From positions 261,158-314,176 of the forward strand of contig JACQZE010000005.1 in the NCBI GenBank assembly GCA_016207885.1: DNA of 53,019 nt, in the 5' to 3' direction. The position numbers and the translations under genes were made by a program. Shown here in pieces: positions 47,553 to 53,019 of the stretch. Each line of letters begins with the position of its first letter. The first letter of the stretch is position 1. The notes beneath the pieces are model-generated. The model was not told the origin of the DNA. It did not search any database and worked only from the letters and a program-made list of their open reading frames with translations. Origin of the DNA: Nitrospirota bacterium. GTDB lineage: Bacteria > Nitrospirota > Thermodesulfovibrionia > UBA6902.

Positions 47553-48926
47553 ATGCATCCTGAAGATACAATAGCGGCTATTTCAACTCCAACAGGGCAC
47601 GGCGGGATCGGCATCGTCAGGCTCAGCGGGACGGACGCGCTGAAGATAGCTGACAAGATATTCGTCTCTGCGCGAAAGAAGAAACTCGCCAATATAAAGT
47701 CGCACAGGATCATCTACGGCAATATTGTTGGCCCTTCAACAAAAGAGACTGTTGACGAAGTGCTTGTCTCTGTGATGAAGGCTCCAGACACTTACACTAA
47801 AGAAAATATCGTTGAGATCAACTGTCACGGCGGGCCGGTATCTGTGCAAAGAATACTTGAGCTTCTCCTGAACGCAGGCGCACGGCTTGCCGACCCCGGA
47901 GAGTTCACGCGAAGGGCGTTCCTTAACGGAAGGATAGACCTTGCGCAGGCAGAGGCTGTGCTCGACACTATCAACTCGCTTACCGAACAGAGCCATAAAG
48001 CATCTCTCAATCAGCTTGAGGGCAGACTTTCTCAAAAGATTGGATTAATACGAGAGGAAATGCTTGACCTTACTGCAAATGTAGAGGCGTATATAGATTT
48101 TCCTGAGGATGATATCGAACCCGCATCAAAAGAGGAACTCAAAAATAAGGCGTTAAAGATAGGCGACAGCCTCAAAGCGCTTATTGATTCATCAAGGCAC
48201 GGTGTTATCCTGCGAGAAGGTTTGAAGACAGCCATCATAGGCAGGCCGAATGTGGACAAGTCATCCCTGCTGAACGCTTTGCTTGAAAAAGACCGTGTCA
48301 TTGTCACGGATATTCCCGGCACAACAAGGGATGTAATTGAAGAATACCTGAATATCAAAGGGCTGCCTGTAAAGGTGCTTGATACGGCAGGCATAAGAGA
48401 GTCGCATGACCTCGCGGAAAAAGAGGGCGTCAAGAGAAGCCTAAAGGCGATGAAGGACGCTGACCTCATCATCCTTCTCCTTGACGGAACCGAACCGCTT
48501 CACGATACAGATAAGCGGCTGATAAAAGAGACAGCTTCAAAAGATGTGATAATAGTTATAAACAAGACAGACCGCCCTTTAAAAATAAAATCAGATATGC
48601 TGCCGAAAGATAATCCGGCAGTAATGATATCAGCTATAAAAGGCGCTGGGCTTTCCGAATTAAAAGAGCGCATCCTTGAGAAGACATTACAGGGAGGCTC
48701 AATCTCCGGCGACGCCCTCGTAACCAACATCCGGCATATCAAGGCGCTGCAAAAGGCATCCGGCTCAATCAAGTCATTTAATTCAGGTCTGAAGAAAGGG
48801 CTCTCTCCTGAATTCCTCTCTATTGAACTCAGAGAGGCGCTTGACGCGATAGGAGAGATCCTCGGCATCACAACGACAGAAGATATCCTCAACAGGATAT
48901 TCAGCAGCTTCTGTATCGGGAAATAG
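47553..48926 (+). CDS. mnmE: tRNA-modification GTPase MnmE (TrmE) with altered P-loop
   Basis: A 457-residue partner of MnmG in U34 modification. The folate-binding N-terminal domain (DTIAAISTPTGHGGIGIVRLSG in its parts) and a helical domain surround a G domain. The G domain has TDIPGTTRDVIEEYL (G2), DTAG (G3) and NKTD (G4), and the protein ends with the diagnostic FCIGK. The P-loop should read GRPNVGKSS but reads GRPNVDKSS: residue 235, codon GAC at 48255-48257, is Asp instead of the invariant Gly. Everything else is intact, so this is either a point error or a loss of GTP binding. Confidence 0.96.
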   Translation: MHPEDTIAAISTPTGHGGIGIVRLSGTDALKIADKIFVSARKKKLANIKSHRIIYGNIVGPSTKETVDEVLVSVMKAPDTYTKENIVEINCHGGPVSVQRILELLLNAGARLADPGEFTRRAFLNGRIDLAQAEAVLDTINSLTEQSHKASLNQLEGRLSQKIGLIREEMLDLTANVEAYIDFPEDDIEPASKEELKNKALKIGDSLKALIDSSRHGVILREGLKTAIIGRPNVDKSSLLNALLEKDRVIVTDIPGTTRDVIEEYLNIKGLPVKVLDTAGIRESHDLAEKEGVKRSLKAMKDADLIILLLDGTEPLHDTDKRLIKETASKDVIIVINKTDRPLKIKSDMLPKDNPAVMISAIKGAGLSELKERILEKTLQGGSISGDALVTNIRHIKALQKASGSIKSFNSGLKKGLSPEFLSIELREALDAIGEILGITTTEDILNRIFSSFCIGK

Positions 48927-48956
48927 GTTTTTCTTTTTTAGTTTATAATCATAACC

Positions 48957-49817
48957 ATGGACAGGCTCAAAAAAGTTCAGCGCGTACTTTATTACACATT
49001 AATCCTTAACATGCTCGTGGCCGGCGCAAAGATGTTCTACGGCTACATGACCAACTCCACGAGCATGCTCTCAGACGGCCTTCATTCCTTTCTTGACGGC
49101 ACTTCAAATATCATCGGCCTTGTAGGCGTATGGATCGCATCACACCCTCCTGACAAACGCCATCCCTACGGCCACAGAAAATTTGAGACGCTCTCGACCA
49201 TCGCTATCGCAGTCCTGATCATGATGGCAGGAATAGAGATATTAAAGAGGGCATACCACAGCTTCACCGTGCCGCACGAGATAGAAGTAACCTCTGTCAG
49301 TTTCCTAATCATGTTCGTAACCATGATCATAAATATAAGCGTTATGATCTATGAGACGAGAAAAGGCAGGGAGCTTAAGAGCGACTTTTTGCTGGCAGAC
49401 GCGACTCACACAAAGACCGATATCTTTGTATCCTTTTCAGTAATCATAAGCCTTATCGCCGCAGCAGTTGGATACCAGTTCATTGATACCGTCGCCTCGC
49501 TCTTTATCGCCTTTCTGATAGCAAAAATGGGATTCGAGATATTAAAGCCTGCCGCAGATGTCCTTACCGACGCGGTCTGCATTGAGCCGAATGAGATAGA
49601 AAAAGTGGCATGCCGCCTTGAAGGCATCAAGGCTTGTCACGGCATAAGGACAAGGGGCAAGGAAGGCGCCGTCAATGTAGACCTGCATATACAGGTTGAC
49701 CCGGAGATGAAGACAGGCGATGCCCATGAACTCGCGCACACAGTGGAAGACGCGATAAAAAAGGCGTTCCCTTCAGTCATCGATGTGGTGGTGCATATAG
49801 AGCCTTATAAGAAGTGA
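48957..49817 (+). CDS. Cation diffusion facilitator (zinc/iron-type efflux)
   Basis: A 286-residue CDF transporter with six membrane helices. The metal-site residues are in SDGLHSFLDGTSN (helix 2: Asp, His and Asp) and ADATHTKTDIFVS (helix 5: His and Asp). HPYGHRKFETL follows helix 2. The C-terminal cytoplasmic domain (IKACHGIRTRGKEG, VNVDLHIQVDP, VVVHIEPY) has the ferredoxin-like fold of the family. It exports divalent metal in exchange for protons. It follows mnmE by 30 bases. Confidence 0.92.
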   Translation: MDRLKKVQRVLYYTLILNMLVAGAKMFYGYMTNSTSMLSDGLHSFLDGTSNIIGLVGVWIASHPPDKRHPYGHRKFETLSTIAIAVLIMMAGIEILKRAYHSFTVPHEIEVTSVSFLIMFVTMIINISVMIYETRKGRELKSDFLLADATHTKTDIFVSFSVIISLIAAAVGYQFIDTVASLFIAFLIAKMGFEILKPAADVLTDAVCIEPNEIEKVACRLEGIKACHGIRTRGKEGAVNVDLHIQVDPEMKTGDAHELAHTVEDAIKKAFPSVIDVVVHIEPYKK

Positions 49818-49890
49818 ACATCAGAAGGCAGCCTCCGCGGCTGATGAACAAAGAGATTGCAGTATGAGTGGAAAAAAGATATTATAATTT

Positions 49891-50784
49891 ATGCTTTTTG
49901 ATCGTCAAAAACTCCTGCTCGCGCTGGTAAATGCACTCGGGGGCGAGATTGGTAATATGGATTTCCAGAAGTTGTTGCTCCTATATTGCCATGAAATTGA
50001 GGGGGCTCCGGCGTATGAATTCATTCCTTATAAATACGGCGCGTTTTCCTTTACGTCCTATGCCGACAAACGGAATTTAATTAAAAAAGGTCTGCTTGTT
50101 GATGAGGATCGGGAATGGCAATTAACACCGGAAGGAAGATCGGCAACGGTTGCAAACTCAAAAATATTGATTATGGAAGAGTTCGCAAGACGATATTCCG
50201 AACTCCGGGGAGATGCCCTTGTTGCTGAAACATATAAGCGTTATCCTTACTACGCAATTCGCAGTGAAATTATAGATCGGGTTCTTGTCGGTGAGGTGAC
50301 GGCGATAGTGGCTATTGATGCAGCGCGTCCGAAAATCAGCGAGTCCGGACTTTGTACTATAGGGTATGAAGGCAGGTCATTGGAGGGTTACCTGAACACA
50401 CTTGTTAGAGACGGGGTTACGCTTCTATGTGATGTGCGCAGAAATCCGTTAAGCCGGAAATATGGATTTTCAAAAAATACCTTGTCAAAAGGTTGCGAGG
50501 GAGTGGGCATCAGATATGAACACCTTCCTGAGTTGGGTATTGCATCCGAAGACAGACGGGAACTTAAGACACAGGCAGATTACGATGCATTGTTTGCTGC
50601 GTATACACAAGAGAATCTGCCAAGGCAAACGAACACTTTGAGTAAAATAAATAGTTGGATCGAAAAAGGCGACAGAGTAGCGCTTACATGTTATGAGCGC
50701 CTGCCAGAGCAATGCCATAGGACTTGCGTTGCCGATGCTCTCGAACAACAGTTCGGAAATAAATACTCTTCCAGGCATCTGTAA
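49891..50784 (+). CDS. DUF488 protein with N-terminal SocA-like domain
   Basis: A 297-residue protein in two parts. Residues about 1-90 look like a SocA/Panacea-type helical domain (FQKLLLLYCHEIEGAPAYEF, then YKYGAFSFTSYADKRNLIKKGLL). From about residue 150 there is a DUF488 domain: CTIGYEGRSLEGYLNTL, CDVRRNPLSRKYGFSK, HLPELGIASEDR and the Cys pair in TCYERLPEQCHRTCVA. DUF488 function is unknown; the Arg and Cys residues suggest an enzyme. The next gene starts three bases later and forms a pair with it that I recall from other genomes. Confidence 0.75.
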   Translation: MLFDRQKLLLALVNALGGEIGNMDFQKLLLLYCHEIEGAPAYEFIPYKYGAFSFTSYADKRNLIKKGLLVDEDREWQLTPEGRSATVANSKILIMEEFARRYSELRGDALVAETYKRYPYYAIRSEIIDRVLVGEVTAIVAIDAARPKISESGLCTIGYEGRSLEGYLNTLVRDGVTLLCDVRRNPLSRKYGFSKNTLSKGCEGVGIRYEHLPELGIASEDRRELKTQADYDALFAAYTQENLPRQTNTLSKINSWIEKGDRVALTCYERLPEQCHRTCVADALEQQFGNKYSSRHL

Positions 50785-50787
50785 TAA

Positions 50788-51609
50788 ATGCCCAAAGAAC
50801 GCTTCCTCGTCACTGTCAAAACGTATCCAACTCTTTCACGGAAATACGGGGAAACTGTATGCACAGCCGGGGTGCGAGAAGACGGTTCATGGATACGCTT
50901 ATATCCCGTGCCTTTCCGCAGGTTGGACGACAATGGAAAATATCAGAAATTTGATTGGCTTGAATGTGATCTGATAAAAAACTCCAGCGATTCACGCCCG
51001 GAGACATTCCGCCTGGCAGATGTAAATCAATTGTTTCCTGTTGGCCACGTGGATACGAAAGATAACTGGCGGGAGCGTAGAAGGCTAATACTACAGACTC
51101 CTCCTGTATATACGCGGCTTCAGCCCTTGATTGACGGCGCCAAATCAAACACTCTGTCGCTTGCTGTCTTTAAGCCGACACGGATTCTGGATTTCATTTG
51201 GGAGGCAGAAGACCGCGAATGGGATCAGTCCAAAGTAGACGAGATGCGGAACCGCACCAAGCAAGGAGTACTCTTCGAAGAGGATTCATGGCGACAGACA
51301 TTCAGCTTAATAACTAAACTTCCCTACAGTTTTTCTTACCGCTTCGAAGATACCGATGGCAAGATCAGTGAAATGCAGATTTTAGACTGGGAAACAGGGC
51401 AGCTTTATTGGAACTGCCTTAAACAGAGCGGCAACAATGAAGACGAGGCATTGGCGAAAGTGAAAGATAAGTACTTATCCGATTTCCCGAGTAAGGACTT
51501 GCATTTCTTCCTCGGTACAACACAGCAGTTCCACGGCTGGGCTGCCAACCCATGGGTCATAATCGGTGTGTTTCCGATACCGCATGAGAAGCAAATAGGA
51601 CTATTCTGA
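50788..51609 (+). CDS. Conserved partner of the DUF488 protein, unknown function
   Basis: A 273-residue soluble protein. It begins RFLVTVKTYPTLSRKYGETV, followed by CTAGVREDGSWIRLYPVPFR, and ends with DLHFFLGTTQQFHGWAANPW and VIIGVFP. Between them are SLAVFKPTRILDF and QILDWETGQLYWNC. I recall close relatives next to DUF488 genes in many bacteria but know no function. The strict pairing (gap of three bases) suggests that the two work together. Placement next to a defence-like module hints at an accessory or defence role. Confidence 0.6.
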   Translation: MPKERFLVTVKTYPTLSRKYGETVCTAGVREDGSWIRLYPVPFRRLDDNGKYQKFDWLECDLIKNSSDSRPETFRLADVNQLFPVGHVDTKDNWRERRRLILQTPPVYTRLQPLIDGAKSNTLSLAVFKPTRILDFIWEAEDREWDQSKVDEMRNRTKQGVLFEEDSWRQTFSLITKLPYSFSYRFEDTDGKISEMQILDWETGQLYWNCLKQSGNNEDEALAKVKDKYLSDFPSKDLHFFLGTTQQFHGWAANPWVIIGVFPIPHEKQIGLF

Positions 51610-51662
51610 GAATATGATCACCGAATATTAACTGAGTCCCTACATATTGCGCTGCAATGAAT

Positions 51663-52118
51663 TCAAGACCACCAACTGCGCAGCCTCGACAAAAAGTTAT
51701 TTTCAGCTTCTAATTTATCACTTTTTGACGCCCTGTCGTTTGCCGTTATGTCTTTGTTAAGTGAGAGACTATTTTTGCCGTAATATTTTCTTTTGTTTAA
51801 ATAGCCTTTATGTCTCACAGAATTAATTTCTTTTTCTGACCATTTCCTATCCCATTCAACCCTATTTTTTATTATCCAGTAATGAGAGTTACAGTCGAAA
51901 TTCCAGTTTCCAATCGAAGGATAAAGTGAAATCGATTCACCATCAAATGTCACTTTCCAATCTGTCGGTGAAAGTGGTGTAACAACTTCATTCCCACACC
52001 CGCAGCAGCACTTATGCGACACTATTGCAAATGCTATGGAAACGTAAATAGTCCCTTCCACTAACTCATTAGGGATGTATTCGACAAATTCATGTCTCAG
52101 ACTTATCTTCCTCTTCAC
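51663..52118 (-). CDS. DUF6527-family protein (partner of ThiF-type E1)
   Basis: A 151-residue protein. The Cys-rich HKCCCGCGNEVVTPLSPTDW, followed by FDGESISLYPSIGNWNFDC and SHYWIIKNRVEW, matches my memory of DUF6527. This family is found beside ThiF-like E1 enzymes in bacterial ubiquitin-like conjugation operons, where it may be a peptidase; that role is recalled, not verified. Its C-terminal 50 residues are Lys/Ser/Asn-rich. The GTG start overlaps the end of the ThiF gene (GTGA). Confidence 0.7.
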   Translation of the reverse strand: MKRKISLRHEFVEYIPNELVEGTIYVSIAFAIVSHKCCCGCGNEVVTPLSPTDWKVTFDGESISLYPSIGNWNFDCNSHYWIIKNRVEWDRKWSEKEINSVRHKGYLNKRKYYGKNSLSLNKDITANDRASKSDKLEAENNFLSRLRSWWS

Positions 52119-52907
52119 AGCTGATCCTCATTAATCAGCGCATTTCCATCTATGGTATACGCACTGAAATGCTCACTCTCGAAATCTTGGTAAAAGCCAA
52201 ACAGTTTTTTCCATTTGATGACGGCCAACGCCGCATTAAGCGCATTGAGATCTGCAATCTGGATGTTTCTGGAATAGTCATTACTCCCGTCACCATCTGA
52301 GAACGGAATTCTGTTCTTCCCCTTTACATGCTCACGTTTTTTTAACTGTGCTGGTTGTGATTCGCAGTACCCCGTGCAGAGTTCCATCGACAAGTTCCAC
52401 GCCCATCCCGACGTCAATGAAGGGGATACCGAGTTCCTCCAGTTTTTCAACGATCAGTCTTTTCGATTCACCTCTGTCGAGACAAAGGAACACAAAGTCC
52501 ATTCCATGTAGCTGATTGATATTCGAAGCGTCAAGATAGCAGTCATTAGCTACAATGTTTCGATGCATCTTAGAATATTTGTCTTTGAAATAGACAACTT
52601 TCAGGGACTCTTCCCTCAATTCCTCTACGGATGGGGCACCCGGTGATCTGAATGCATTGTGTTGTGCAAATTTGTCTCCGTCAAAGAGAATAATTTCCCG
52701 GACGGGTGTTTTGGCTACAAGATCAAGCACATAGGATCCTGTACCACCCAAGCCCACAATCCCAATCCTATTGATGATCTCAAGCTTTCTGGTCACCACA
52801 TTGATCTCAGCCCTACTTGATGCTGTATCGATATAGTTGAACACCGACTCGTCTTCCTTTGATTCAATAACTGGGAAGGTGAAGTTCCCCCGAAACAGCG
52901 TACACAC
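52115..52907 (-). pseudogene. ThiF-family adenylyltransferase (E1-like), frameshifted and 5'-truncated
   Basis: The first frame gives the adenylation domain: GIVGLGGTGSYVLDLVAKTP, FDGDKFAQHNAFRSPGAPS, DFVFLCLDRGESKRLI and FIDVGMGVELVDGTL. It stops at 52332, just after an A7 tract (52343-52337 on this strand). The reading continues in another frame as REHVKGKNRIPFSDGDG, then YSRNIQIADLNALNAALAVI, to 52115. Six A residues would join both frames. At the 5' end the protein begins abruptly at about RGNFTFPVIESKED. The N-terminal domain seen in relatives (DUF6791-like) is missing, and an IS3-type element begins just beyond. Confidence 0.8.
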
Positions 52908-52954
52908 CGAAAGGTTAGGTAAAATATAAACCTTAGAACCTTAGGAGGTGTGAG

Positions 52955-53019
52955 ATGGGAGAGAGAAAAGGGAACAGGAAATACGACAAGCAGTTCAAGG
53001 AAGAAGCAGTAAGACTTGT
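52955..53019 (+). mobile_element. Start of an IS3-family element (transposase OrfA, partial)
   Basis: ATG at 52955, with AGGAGG at 52943-52948, opens a frame that reads MGERKGNRKYDKQFKEEAVR and runs off the window. This is the start of an IS3-type OrfA, the helix-turn-helix subunit of the transposase. The element's left end should lie within about 100 bases upstream, near where the ThiF reading frame is cut, but I cannot fix the inverted repeat from one end. Confidence 0.75.

Noticed and set aside
52337-52343. Programmed -1 ribosomal frameshift in the ThiF gene.
   Set aside because: Rejoining the frames needs a net +1 shift (loss of one A), not -1. A7 slippage or an indel is the better explanation.

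Overview
The window is a 53 kb stretch of moderate-GC bacterial chromosome lying close to the replication origin. It opens inside the end of dnaA, followed by dnaN, gyrB and gyrA. The other classic origin-side genes (rpmH, yidD, yidC, mnmE, and separately mnmG) lie further along. A Gram-negative envelope is indicated by a Slp-type lipoprotein, an outer-membrane beta-barrel protein and an ArnT-like glycosyltransferase. The two-CW protein, the Rho_N-like small protein, CFI-box C-termini and many short palindromic repeats suggest Nitrospirota (Thermodesulfovibrio relatives) or a nearby delta-proteobacterial lineage. That placement is inference from recalled families, not a search.

Layout. (1) 1-6366: dnaA(partial)-dnaN-gyrB-gyrA, without recF. 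(2) 6411-12940: small genes (PilZ, Slp lipoprotein, Rho_N, two-CW), a FolD-like dehydrogenase, a HAD phosphatase, rho, cutA, OsmC and a hypothetical gene. (3) 13072-22326: one long forward run of HIT, an Nth-like glycosylase, trmB, addB, addA, dinD and rsmA, linking DNA break processing with RNA modification. (4) 22367-27385: two exported subtilases with the same CFI-box C-terminal anchor, then a beta-barrel protein and a strong terminator. (5) 27486-31506: an envelope glycan set with a PAP2-GT39 fusion, a polyprenyl-phosphate GT2 and a flippase-like membrane protein. (6) mnmG. (7) 33516-35163: a decayed defence remnant (HsdR N-terminal stub, truncated HipA-like protein, DUF3037). (8) 35340-45223, reverse strand: the phosphate regulon phoB-phoR / pstS-pstC-pstA-pstB-phoU plus an exported protease-TPR protein, with a four-repeat Pho box before pstS. 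(9) 45344-49817: rpmH-yidD-yidC-small membrane protein-mnmE-CDF transporter, without rnpA. (10) 49891-53019: an accessory end with a DUF488 pair, a damaged ThiF/DUF6527 ubiquitin-like conjugation module and the start of an IS3-family element.

The most unusual signals are these. The MnmE P-loop Gly is Asp. The FolD-like protein lacks the catalytic lysine. rnpA and recF are missing from their usual places. Palindromic repeats sit in frame inside addA, addB and the GT39 gene. dinD is flanked by a 10-bp duplication, as if inserted into an addA-rsmA junction. Two tandem proteases share a Cys-type C-terminal sorting signal. The ThiF-type E1 gene is frameshifted at an A7 tract and appears to be cut by an IS. 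I found no rRNA, tRNA or CRISPR array.
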